Below are positions 54,189-64,000 of a stretch of DNA of 64,000 nucleotides, piece by piece. Both the position numbers and the translations under genes were made by a program. Under the pieces are notes generated by a model. The model worked only from the letters and a program-made list of their open reading frames with translations. It did not search any database and had not been told where the DNA came from. The DNA is taken from positions 1,798,001-1,862,000 of the forward strand of contig NC_079241.1 in assembly GCF_028009165.1 (NCBI RefSeq), given 5' to 3'. This DNA comes from Akanthomyces muscarius. Lineage: Eukaryota; Ascomycota; Sordariomycetes; Hypocreales; Cordycipitaceae. The stretch's first letter is position 1; every line of letters starts with the position of its first letter.

Positions 54189-54424
54189 GACGCGCGTTGG
54201 AGCGCGTTTGGAGGGGGGAAGCTGTCGCGTAAAGTGGTCTTCTTTTTGGCTCTGGTGGAGAAGGGAGTTGGTCGGGTGTGGCAGAACACCAGGGAGCTGG
54301 TCAATTCGTCTTTTTTTTATACTTGTGCCGTTGACTTGGAGGATTAATTGAATTTATTGGCAAAGAATGAGGTATAGTCGTGTTCCTCGAATTCAACAGG
54401 TTTAGAGTGGCCAAGGCCTACCTA

Positions 54425-55699
54425 TCAATAACCGTGGGGTGATTTTGAATTTGCACCCAGCTTCCGCCTCCCGTATGTTGGAGCTGGCCTTTGGTATATA
54501 GAACGAGGTGAAGGAGGCGGCAAACCAAAAAAAATTGAAATCAAATGCAGAGAAACAATACTGTTGTATTCAGTCAGTAAAAAAGACTCATAGTGTCCTT
54601 GATGGCCCCATGCAGACCCCAGACAAACAAAATTGTTGGATTTCCACTTACACGCCCACGCCAACATGCCCAACGCCGCTCTCCGTGCACCACTCCCTTC
54701 TGAGCGCACCGGATCCGCGCCCACCGGCTCTCGTATCCAGCCGGCCGGCACCTGCTGTATGAAATCAGACCAGTAGTCGCCCATGATCCGGTAGCCCGCG
54801 TTGGTCGGATGGATGCAGTCCCGGAGCAGATCCACGCCAAACGAGTCGCCGCCAAAGTCCACCGCCAAGACCTGCTTGCCGCCGGCCTCGCGGCGCCGCG
54901 CCGCAACGCCCGGGATCAGCCCCTGGAGGACCTCCGTCTGCGGCGCCTGGTCCGCGTTGCACGTCCCCGGGATCACGGCGACCAGCAGCACCGCGTCCGG
55001 GCAGGCCCCGACAATCATGTCGATGAGCGTGCCGAGCCGCGCGGCCGCCTGCGCGGGATCGTGGCCCTGCCGCGAGACGCGTGGGTCCGGGTTCATGTCG
55101 TTGGTGCCGGCCATGAGCAGCACGACGTTGGGTCGCTGCGCGAGCGCCGCGCCCGCGTGCTCGGCGATGAACTGGATCGTCTGGCCGGACCAGGCCGCGT
55201 AGTACCCGTCCTTTAGGCTGCCGGAGCGGACGGTGCCGGCGTACGCGACCTTGTTGTTGCGCGAGAGGTTCTGCTGCAGCTGCCGCCGGTAGCCGTCGCC
55301 GTCGCCGCCATCCGTGTCGCTGAGCCAGCCGACGGTGATGGAGTCCCCGAGCGGCAGGATGCGCAGCTCCGCGCCGTTGCCGACTGCTCCGTGCGGCGGT
55401 GCCGTGTCGTTGCGAAACTTGAGCAGCATGGGCACGGTGGTGTTGTTGGCGCTCGCGTCGGGTCGCTCTTTTGCTTCCTTCTCTGTGCCGAATTGCGCAA
55501 AAAGTCTCCATGTCATGAGCTGCATGATAGGCCATCCCATGAGCCTTTTGGTCAACGATGCGCTGTCGGACGCAGCACGGCGAGCCACGAGTGCTTCACC
55601 ACTGGGGCGACTACTAATCATGTCGGCATTGTCTGTCGCCGGCGTGGCCGCAACGATTGCGAGCAACGGGGCAAAACAAAGAAGAAGAAGCAGTCGCAT
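54425..55699 (-). CDS. Secreted SGNH/GDSL hydrolase, CE3-esterase-like
   Basis: The start ATG at 55699 gives a signal peptide (MRLLLLLCFAPLLAIVAATPA); the frame is open upstream only without ATG. The SGNH blocks are all present: LGDSITVG with catalytic Ser120, a Gly in YAGTVRSG, GTNDMN, and DCIHPTNAGY with the Asp-x-x-His pair. Spacing and the GDSITVG/GTNDMN variants resemble carbohydrate esterase family 3 (acetylxylan esterase-like) secreted enzymes. An Arg/Ala-rich propeptide-like region of about 90 residues lies between the signal and catalytic domain. The last ~75 codons (from 54651 down) look non-coding: a GTAAGT donor occurs at 54651 right after GMLAWA, so the real C-terminus is probably spliced and the given end is provisional. 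Confidence 0.75.
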   Translation of the reverse strand: MRLLLLLCFAPLLAIVAATPATDNADMISSRPSGEALVARRAASDSASLTKRLMGWPIMQLMTWRLFAQFGTEKEAKERPDASANNTTVPMLLKFRNDTAPPHGAVGNGAELRILPLGDSITVGWLSDTDGGDGDGYRRQLQQNLSRNNKVAYAGTVRSGSLKDGYYAAWSGQTIQFIAEHAGAALAQRPNVVLLMAGTNDMNPDPRVSRQGHDPAQAAARLGTLIDMIVGACPDAVLLVAVIPGTCNADQAPQTEVLQGLIPGVAARRREAGGKQVLAVDFGGDSFGVDLLRDCIHPTNAGYRIMGDYWSDFIQQVPAGWIREPVGADPVRSEGSGARRAALGMLAWACKWKSNNFVCLGSAWGHQGHYESFLLTEYNSIVSLHLISIFFGLPPPSPRSIYQRPAPTYGRRKLGANSKSPHGY

Positions 55700-56503
55700 G
55701 TTTGCCTGCGGCGGTCTCTGTGCCGACACCGCACGAGATTGTCCAGCACAACGTACCACGGGCTGCTACGAGAATTGGTGCAGCTGCTGTGCCCTTTTGT
55801 GTTGGCCGGGCGGCCTCGTACGAGTTGCTAAGGCTCGTTTCAACCCGCGTACGCCATCAACTGCGCCAATGTGACATGGAGCTTCTGCAAAAACGGCTCG
55901 GAAAATAAAGGTAATCAGGAACAAGGGGGTAAAGGGCATCTTAAAGGTCCAAACGTACGCGATAAGGGAACAGGCCGAGAAAGCCTTGTTTCTAGCTTAG
56001 CTCTTTACTCGCAACACGAATGCTGCTGTGCTATAATTGGCAACGATCTTCTTTCCGTAAACGTAAAATAATGGAGTGTCAGCGAGACAACGTGCTTCTC
56101 AGACCACTTTTTTTCTTCTTCATCGTCCGTGTTACGGGCCGCGGCAATCCTTCACTTCCGACCGTAAATTCCGACACTAAAAGAAAGGGTGACAGCTGGC
56201 TGTAGTTCATGCAAAATACGCGGTAATCTTACCTCTAACACGACAGCGCAACCAACGACAAGCCCACGTGTAATTCCAAATTCAAGCGCCAAGACTTGTC
56301 TAGTGTAAAGAAGGCTACTGCGTAAATAGTTTCCGCAATACATAGTTGTTAATGCCGCGCCGGCAAAAAGCGGGCGTCGCGTCGAACCATGATCCACGAG
56401 GCTGGACAAGTAAATAGAGGCTGCTTGCTTGAAACACCTCTTGGATTTGAAATTGGTATATAATCATCTCTCAATGACATCTAAAATAAAATATTGCATC
56501 GGC
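55700..56503. other. Intergenic region upstream of the SGNH hydrolase
   Basis: Promoter of the minus-strand SGNH gene and 3' end of the Sro7-like gene. No further gene supported. Confidence 0.4.
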
Positions 56504-59500
56504 TCAGAAGAACTTGCTCTTGAGCGCTCCCATGACTAGTCCACGCTTCTGCTTGCCCATGTACTTGCTGACGTCGTCTGCCCAGCCCTGGCTCTGAACC
56601 TGCAGATTGTCCATGCCGTCGCCCATGATGTTCAGCTTCTCTGTCCGCTCGGCCAGCTGCCGCGACAGGTATGAGCCCCATCCCTCCTGCGCACCGCCCA
56701 CTGCCGCGCCTCCCGCCACGCCGCCTTGGCGGGCGGCTCTCTGCTCCGCCGCGGCAGCCGCAAGCATACGCTTGCTCGGCGGACGGTCCGGGCCGCCCAC
56801 GAGGATGTCGAGGTCGAGGACCGATACGTATTGGGTGCCAGAGATCCACTGCAGATTGGAAATGGTCGGTCGTGGCGGGCACTCGAGCTTCGGGTTGAGG
56901 AGCACATCGGGCGACTCTTCCAGCGCTTTGCCAGTGCCCCAGACGTGAATGACCTCTAATTCACTGGGTCCAGTCCATGCGAATATGTCGCCCGTCTGTG
57001 TAACTACCGTTCCAGTAATTCGAGTAGGGTCCACAGTAGGAAGATCAGCCTTGCCGATTTCCTTCAGCGCAGGAATAGAAAAGGCTCGCGCAGTGCGGTC
57101 TCCAAACACGGCGACGATGGCGTAGCCTTGCAGTTCGAGCTCCGCAACAGACGCCGCGTCGCATAGCATGTTGTCAAATTCCTTAGACGCACCCTTTGAG
57201 TTGGCAGGGTGGAAAATGCGAATTTCCGTCTGCGTGACAGCAACTACTGCGCCATTCACTTGTCGTCCGTCGCGCAGTCCAGCAACAATCTGGCCAGTGG
57301 CCGCAGCAGGTCTGCCTGTGTTTACTTCGATGGCGTTGAGAGAGATGACTTTGCTATCGAGAGCCAGCACACCAGCGAGCTGAACCGAATACGTGCCATT
57401 GGCAGCGGGAAGCAGCTTAAATGTAATGACCTTGCCAAGATTGGTGCCGACGAAGCAGCATATGCTGGAATACTTGTCCTCGTCAAGAGTCATGACTCCA
57501 AACTCCATGACTACGGGCCATTCCTTCTGTGGCGCAGAGTCAGAACGGCTGTGGCCACTCTTGAAGAGCGAGCCGCGCTTTTCTTGCTTGGCGAAATCGG
57601 TCATGGGGGCCTGGTATATAATTTGCGGACCACGAAGATCGATGATGGTAAGGAATCCGAGCTCAGACCCGACGGCAACGAACCCGACGTTAGAAAGCTT
57701 CACTGCCGTGATTGGCCCCATCATCATCTCATATAAAACAAACGGCTGCAGTCCTTCTTTGAGGTTGGGCTCCGCACGAGAGCTAATATCGGTCAGGCCC
57801 TTCGGATTGGGGTCAATAGGAGGTGATTCAGCCTTTCCATGGAATCGATTCTTTCCCCATCGGTAGACAATCGCCTCGCCCGTTCTAGTGCCGACGACGA
57901 ATTCGCCAGTGTTGCTCGCCATGCTCATACACGAGATATCAACGTCATCGTAGCGATTCAGTGCACGTGCAATATCAACCTGTATAGGCTGAGCGTTTTC
58001 AATCTCGTCAGCATGGCCCGAGTCCCAGATGCGAATTATGCTATCGGCGTGGGCAGCCTGGATGATGGTTCTCTCCTCGAAACGCTTGCGAGGTCTGGCG
58101 GCTTCAGCACCACCCTTGAGGATCGGCTCTCCCTGGTCTCTCTTTTCCATCATAGATAGCCACCTGGGCCGCTCCAGACTGGACACATGGACTTTGGTAA
58201 TAAATGGGTGTACGAAAAACGTTGACGGGTGGAGCTGATTCGTTGGGCTAATAGGATAGCCTGATGGGAAGCTCAGAGTAAGAAGCTCGCCTGCACCAAG
58301 CAATGCAACAACAGCGATTGGGTCCTGTGCTCCATTGAAATGTGGTGAGGAGCGTGGGATCAGGAGGAAGTCGACTGCTTGTGCTCCTGGCGGCAGCGTC
58401 AACGGAATACTGCGCTTGCCATGGAAATAGTTTGCAAGGGCCTGCCAAGACGATGTCGCATAGACGGGTGTCAGGCCAAGATCAATGAATGTGAGGCTAT
58501 TCTCGGTAGAAGTAGATGGGTGGCCGCCGGCGATGAGCAGACCGGAGTCATCACAGTTGTCCTTGCAGCACCATGCAATTCTTGTATATGGCTCAACAAA
58601 GGCCGATTGAACAGGACCGGTTGTCGGCAGTTCTACTCCTGTAGCTGTCAGGGTTCGTGCCAGCACAATTTTTGGGTCTTTCGGATCCCAGAATACGAGG
58701 CTACCGTCGTCGTGTGCCGTCAGGATGAAGGTGCCGGAGGGGTGCCACAGCGCGTGTGTAAGTCTTGGTTTGCGAATAGTGTCCATGGCAGCTCCATTTC
58801 CTCCTGGAGCTCCGCGCGGGACAGCGTATTCAAAGTATTGAGTCGGCTTGTTCTGCTTGAATGAGTATGTGGCCGCGCCGTGTGTGTATCCGATGAGCAG
58901 CTTGCCCACGTCGCGCGGGTGCATAGCCATGCAGACCAGAGTCACCGCCCGCGCGCCAGGGTCCTTGTCTTTCCAAAAGTTGGGCAGTCGGAAGGAGCGC
59001 GACAGCGAATGGCGATCAAGATCGTACGCCATGATATCGCCATTCTGCAGACCGATAAAGGCCCAGTCCAGCATCGGGTCCACCACCATGGCCACGACAG
59101 TTCCGGCTACCACCTGGGCGCCGACCCGGGCGCCAGTGTCCAGGTCCCATAATCCGAGCTCATTTTTGGTGTCGAGGCTAATAATGTGGTTGGCGGAGAA
59201 GTACAGGCTGTGAAACGAGGTGGCGCGCGGCGGCTGCAGCACTTTTTGCACTCGGCGCTGGCCAAAGATGTAAATCTTGCCCGCGCCAAACTTGCTTTCG
59301 CTCGTGCCGATGGCGAGAAGGGACTGGACGGGGTCGTAGGCAAAGCAGCTAGATTGTGGGCAGCAAATGTTAGCACGGCCGTTTTCGCCGGTCGGGGGTC
59401 CATGTCCATGGCGGGGCAGGGAAGCGCCTCGTACCTGATCTGAGAGTTGATGCCATAGCGAGCTTGGTAGTCGGGCGTGAACAGCTCAGGTCGGATGCTG

Positions 59501-59553
59501 GCAGACAGGTCATTCTGGATGCCTGCCTGCTTTCCTCGAAGATAGCCCGCCAT
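56504..59553 (-). CDS. Lgl/tomosyn-family WD40 protein (Sro7-like)
   Basis: CDS complement(join(56504..59348,59435..59553)), 987 aa, with one 86-nt intron. Exon 1 encodes MAGYLRGKQAGIQNDLSASI and splices to CFAYDPVQSLLAIGTSESKF, the typical fungal Sro7 start. The protein carries two seven-bladed beta-propellers: many WD-type strands are visible (NELGLWDLDTGARV, NGDIMAYDLDRHSL, DGSLVFWDPKDP, DSIIRIWDSGHAD, GEAIVYRWGKN). It works with Rab Sec4 and the t-SNARE Sec9 in exocytosis at the hyphal tip. The C-terminal tail SYLSRQLAERTEKLNIMGDG followed by MDNLQVQSQGW resembles a degenerate R-SNARE motif, as in tomosyn/Sro7 relatives. Length is close to yeast Sro7. Confidence 0.88.
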
Positions 59554-59940
59554 GATGCCGTTTGGATGGAGATGCAGGATCAAAGTGTCCCGCCAAGCTC
59601 GGGCAGTGTCGCGCACCTCTATTTCTTGGTGGGGCACCGCCTTGACACTGCGCCTACCGGCCAAGCTTCGTCGTGGCAGTGCCGACTTCCGACGCCATCA
59701 TGAAGCATCAGGCAAAAGGCAGTTTTTTTATCATCATTTATAAACATCATCACTTTGCACATTTCTCAGAGGCTCTAACTAACTTCTTTTCATCGTTGTG
59801 CTATCTTAATTCGCTATCTAGCAAAGTGTCCTCCGCCGCCACCTACCGCCAATAGTGTCATCGCAGTCAAGCCATGCGATCCCCAAATTCATCGCCGTTT
59901 TTTTTCGGTTCCTCACTTACTACTTGAAGCCGTCTCTCGC
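59554..59940. other. Intergenic region between Sro7-like and Argonaute genes
   Basis: Promoter of the Sro7-like gene and 3' end of Argonaute. No gene seen. Confidence 0.45.
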
Positions 59941-62900
59941 TTAGATGAACCACATGGTACTCTTGAAAAAGCTTCTTTGCCGCTCCTCTCCATTCATGGG
60001 CTGCGCACCAAGACGTCCACCGAGCGGAAGCAACTTTGGCGCGTCTGTGGCCATTGGCATTTCGGCAAGGTGGCCCTTAGCTTCTTGGTCACGAGCCATC
60101 TCATGACCCTTGGCACCCTGATGACCTTCGCTGCTGTAGGCGTTCTCGTGAGCTCGGGCTCGGTCGCCAGCGAGATGCGCGTAGTAAACGGCAGGGTGGA
60201 GTGAGACAGGCGTGGTCGACCTTGCGTACGAGTAGCTTTGATGATAAATCATCTTCTGCAACTCATTTGCAGGCATCTTGGCCTCATCTAGGATCACAGT
60301 GTAGTGCACAGGGCGGGCAGTTCCCTGAATGGCAACGTGAGAACAAAGATAGAAATCCCACATAAAAGGATGCGTGACTTCCTTCTCGACTAGAGTGCCA
60401 GGCAGTGCGTTTCCGTTTCTGTCACCTTTTTGAGGGAAGAAACGAATATGATGGCGCTTCGTCGCTACAATGACGGTGAATTGCGGTAGCGGTTGGCCGG
60501 GCATAGCCCGTGTAAGAAACCCCTTGATTTCTTTGATCTCCTGCTCGATGACGTGCGCGAATTGGCCTTCCGAAACACCGTCCCGAAAGTAAATGATGTG
60601 CTTGGGGACAGCGTTGTGGTTTATTCTCCACTGCGTCGATAACTGGCCAAACATAAAGTTGATGTTGCTCGGCGTCAGCATCTCGGTTCTGAACCCGTTG
60701 GTCTCAACCGCGGCTGCGTACCGGTTGGCATCCTTGTCAACAGACATGGTCATGGCAGCAACGGAGGCTGTAACAGCTCCTGGGGAGGCGTGAGAAACAT
60801 CAACGCCGATGATCATGGTAGGGCGGGAATCAGGGAAGTACGTGGCTGCTTTCGGCCCCTTCCATGGATAAATGGTGCGCGCAGTAGCGCCGCCAAGCTT
60901 GGCATTGACCTTCATGCAGACGTTCGAATGATATTGCCCATTGTTCTCCAAGACGGCTCTTCCGTTGACAACCTGTGTGAGGATGCCAAAGCGACAGTCG
61001 GCGGACTTTTTGAGACGCATGTAATGAGGACTGTTCTTGTGCTGCACCACAATGAAAATGAGCTGAGTATAGCCCTTCTGGGTGGTGACTTGCTGATGAG
61101 CCCAGTGGAGGGCCTCAGCAACATCATTTCTCACGTTACCCGGAGGCATGAGGATCAAAGGATCCGCAGTACACTTGCCTCCATGGCCAATGAAAGTAGT
61201 CTTGAAGGTCTGCGCAAAAGCCTTGAGCTGGGGAAGTTGAACGCAATTGTCGAGCGCCAAGAAGCCCCAGTTCATCAGTGGCGCATAGTTCTGCTTCCAG
61301 AATTTCTTTCCACGAAGATCCCAACGACCGGAGAACTTGGGGTCCGCGGTACCTGTGCTAAAGTTGACCGCCGGGGGCGCAAGAACTTTGGCATCGACTT
61401 TGGTGAATTGCGGGTCGAACTGGACACCATAGTGACGTAGAAACGGATCATTGCCTATCTGAAGGTCGTTCACGTGTGTCTGAATGTCGCCTCTTCTCTC
61501 CTTTGGTCTTGTAACCGCAATCTTGATCATGGCGGCCGTTTGATCCGGGCTGAGCTTGAACGGATACCTTTGCAGAGGCTCAACCATTGCAAATTCCATG
61601 GGAATATAGCCAGCTTTGCCGGCATCTAGCAAGGGAAAGTTTGCATAGCGAAGGTGAGCACCGTACTTCTTTTCAAAGTACTGCGCAACAGACATTTGTT
61701 GGCCCTCGTGCTCAAACTTGACAGTTCTGGCGTTGCCACCTTCAGCTCCATATTGTTGTCCGAAGGCAATGTCTTGGATGGTGTATACCTTGTCGGCCGC
61801 AGCGCTGCGGTTTGGGTGGCGCACCGTAAATTTGAGCTTGCGGAGCTTGCGAAGTTGTTTAAAGGCATCGCTGGACTCCCACCGACCACTGTTGCCATGG
61901 ACGGGCTTCAGTTGGTTCGCCAGGTCAACTAACTGAAGATTGCGCCAGCGTCTAGGCTCGGAAGCCGCAAGATAGTTGCAAAGCAACTTGTCGACGGTCT
62001 GGTTCCCAACCCAAAAGCAAGTGTTGGCAATGTCGGCATTCAATGCAAGCCCGACTCCGCCCCGGTTCAAGTTGTGGCTGAGACGGACGGAGGCATAGGT
62101 ACCCTTGTGAACCTCAACAACGGTACCGTCCATGAGAGGTCGACCCTTGGCCTGGCGCTTGTAGAAGTTTCTCTTGATCGCCAAAAGGTTCTGAGAAGGC
62201 CACTGTCGGATCAGGTGGTCAACAAAGTTCAAAGCCTCATTGACAGCGTTGTTGAACTGGACGCGCTGCTCGAGATATCCTTTGAGAGCCGACATCTGAA
62301 CCTCAGTGGTTTTTCGCAGCGTCACATGGAAGTTGTTGCTCTGGCGAGCAGGTTTTTGTTGCACCTGGGGACGACCTTCGTCCAGGTTGACAGTGAAACG
62401 AAGCTCACCACGGTCGACCAGAGCGGGAGACCAAGCAAGCTTGTTTCCGTCACAGATCCACATCTCGTAGTTGTATCTCTGCAAGGCAGCCTTGAAGGTC
62501 GGGTGCACCCAAATTTTCTTGAGGATGGCAGTCTTCTTGTCGGGGTCTGGAGACAAGGCGACCTGGTCCTTGTTAGAGCATTTCTAGGTGAACAAGATGT
62601 GTGCGTACTCACGTCATACTGGTAAATCTTTTTGGTGAAGTCAAACTTGGTCATGCGGTATTGGTTGACTTCAACGACGGCGGGTGAGCCTTCGCTGTTC
62701 AGGTTGCTGCCACGGAGTGTGAAGAGGGACTTCTGAGTGTCCGACACGTAGGCATCTGGAGGCAACTCCATTCGCGTGTTTCCTGCTTTCTTGGTCGGTC
62801 CTCCAAGACGAGCGGGATCAACACCTGGGCCTTGAGTCCAGCCAGGTTGACCAGCCTGGCCCGCGGCGGAACGAGCCGGGGATGCAACACGGCTTGCGGA

Positions 62901-62966
62901 GACTTGAGAAGGGGCCCTTCCCGAAGGAGGGCCACTGGCATGTGGAGGGCGTCCACGATCAGCCAT
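59941..62966 (-). CDS. Argonaute protein (QDE-2/SMS-2 class)
   Basis: CDS complement(join(59941..62562,62613..62966)), 991 aa, with one 50-nt intron (GTGAGT...CCAG). Argonaute binds small RNAs and cuts complementary RNA. A Gly/Pro/Ser-rich N-terminus (residues 1-50) is followed by the N domain, the PAZ region (residues about 300-420), MID and PIWI. The slicer tetrad can be placed as Asp706 (GVDVSHA), Glu745 (FRTEML), Asp779 (FRDGVSEGQF) and His914 (YYAH); the spacing agrees with active slicers such as human AGO2. The MID region holds the HWAHQQVTTQKGYTQL stretch. The chain ends SFFKSTMWFI, the usual hydrophobic terminus buried near the guide 5' pocket. About 60 His/Gly/Glu/Met-rich residues are inserted between YYAH and that end. 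I cannot tell QDE-2 from SMS-2 by eye. Confidence 0.93.
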
Positions 62967-62969
62967 ACT

Positions 62970-63089
62970 CTAAACCCCAAGTTAGTATAGGTGAAGTAAA
63001 AAGGTATGGGGAGTCAAAGTTGGACAAGTTGTATGAAGCGGCAAGACAGAGCCGGCTGCCACAGGGGCCTCGAAGGAGAGCACACTTAC
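62970..63089 (-). other. Probable 5'-UTR intron of the Argonaute gene
   Basis: On the minus strand a GTAAGTGT donor begins at 63089, and a branch-like ACTAAC is followed by TTTAG ending at 62970, a few bases before the ATG. No ATG-led coding exon lies upstream, so this is most likely untranslated. Confidence 0.55.
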
Positions 63090-63299
63090 GGTTGGAAAGC
63101 CCGGGGGCGTATTCGCAGGGAATCAGTGTTGAATAGACTTTAGGCCAGTGAAGAATCAGTTTCAAGGCGTAGAAGCTTGTGTAACGAAGAGTTGAGGAAC
63201 AGAAGCAGAGTTCCGATCGAAGGAATGGATGGATGTGCAGGAAGGAAGGAGGGAAACTCGAGGAATTCGAGTCAATAAATACTGCAGGAGGTGTAACGG

Positions 63300-63336
63300 C
63301 TGCCAGCTGGCAAGCAGTCTTATCGCCAGCTGGCAG
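63300..63336. repeat. Perfect 12-bp inverted repeat upstream of Argonaute
   Basis: Arms CTGCCAGCTGGC (63300-63311) and GCCAGCTGGCAG (63325-63336) are exact reverse complements around a 13-base spacer. Each arm contains its own palindrome GCCAGCTGGC with an E-box CAGCTG. It lies about 335 nt upstream of the Argonaute ATG, either in the promoter or in the 5' leader. Confidence 0.85.
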
Positions 63337-63925
63337 AGCAGCTGCCGCCGGCCGCCAGAGAGCAACGTGAATACACCTCCGTTTGCAGGTGCTCCGGCAG
63401 AGGCTGCTGGGCGAGAGAGCACGGCGTCTGCAGGCCAACAGAAATCCGGAGAGACACATTTGCAATATAGCCTCTTGTATCATGCGCACGAAGCAAAAAG
63501 GTGTGCCAAGGACCAATTGTTCGTAGCCGCTGGCTTTTTATTACACGAAAGTCGAGATATGGCTCTACAGGGTGGATGCCGTGAAACTATGATTTGTTCG
63601 CCACGACGGCTCATCGCACCGTACAACGGCGCATCTGTTTACGATCATGTACGAGTGGAAATTGAATGCGACACTGTGCGAGGAACTTTAGAGTCAAAAC
63701 ATGTTAAATAGTATGATATTGCAAAGGGTCCGAGCTTATCTGGGCTGTCTCTGCCCTCCCACCGTTTCAAGTTCGGCCACTCCCGACAACTTCCCAAAAC
63801 AACAAAACTTTATAGTCCAAGTTGCGAAATTACCCCTAATTAAACGCCGAATAATGCGACACATATAATCAAACAGAGAAGAACGCAACTCATATTTGGA
63901 GTTTAGTCTTCCGCTTCATCTTTTG

Positions 63926-64000
63926 CTAGTAGCGCTGGCCGCCGTATTGGCCAGGAGGGTAATTACCCTGCCCGCCTCCCCAGTTGGAGCCTGGCGCTTG
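63926..64000 (-). CDS. Partial C-terminus of a Gly/Tyr/Gln-rich protein
   Basis: Minus-strand frame of 24 codons plus TAG, entering from the right edge: a Gly-rich segment with NWGGGQGNYPPGQYGG and ending QRY. The composition matches Gly/Tyr-rich tails of RNA-binding or penta-EF-hand-like proteins, but nothing decisive is inside the window. Confidence 0.5.
   Translation of the reverse strand, partial: QAPGSNWGGGQGNYPPGQYGGQRY

Larger units (their letters stand above)
62967..63925. other. Upstream region of Argonaute and 3' flank of the right-edge gene
   Basis: Beyond the listed UTR intron and inverted repeat I see no gene. The last 250 nt are A/T-rich. Confidence 0.4.

Overview
The window reads as a nuclear segment of a filamentous ascomycete, most likely a Sordariomycete and plausibly Hypocreales. 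Short GT-AG introns of 48-198 nt carry CTAAC-like branch sites. Fungal-only families are present: leashin, a PNG1 carrying the cysteine-less signature, the fungal vezatin VezA, an SGNH esterase and Zn2Cys6 regulators. Intergenic DNA is long and pyrimidine-rich. I infer the taxon from gene content; the species cannot be read from the sequence.

Layout. 1-5.2 kb is accessory-looking: an open frame runs off the left edge on the minus strand, followed by a three-exon SDR reductase and a fungal-specific membrane-anchored protein. A short segment is present twice here (about 131-372 and 3864-4095), with relic coding sequence in both copies. 5.8-8.5 kb holds a chimera of a chymotrypsin-like domain and a PNG1-like transglutaminase domain. 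9.0-11.6 kb is APC2. 11.6-18.0 kb is a 6.4 kb gene-poor stretch with a GA microsatellite and a C16 tract, ending in a pyrimidine-rich leader before a RING-type protein (18.0-19.7 kb). 21.5-38.1 kb is one giant gene for leashin (Lah): a 14.9 kb exon spliced through a 198-nt intron to a 1.47 kb exon, 5,455 codons in all. 38.8-40.9 kb is an unassigned 687-aa protein on the minus strand.

41.4-45.9 kb looks like a small D-amino-acid module. A Zn2Cys6 regulator ends 17 nt from the end of a D-serine dehydratase, which is divergent from a HAD hydrolase. 46.9-63 kb is core housekeeping: vezatin (VezA), PCNA, pyridoxal kinase (with an 11-nt exon), dUTPase, a secreted SGNH hydrolase, the Lgl/Sro7 exocytosis protein and an Argonaute with an intact DEDH tetrad. 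The C-terminal tail of a Gly-rich protein enters at the right edge.

Common themes. PCNA and dUTPase are S-phase genes and both have an ACGCGT (MCB) box upstream. Leashin, VezA and Sro7 all act in organelle tethering or traffic at the hyphal cortex, septum or tip. Exon boundaries were worked out by hand from frame continuity and splice consensus. No alignment or database search was possible.
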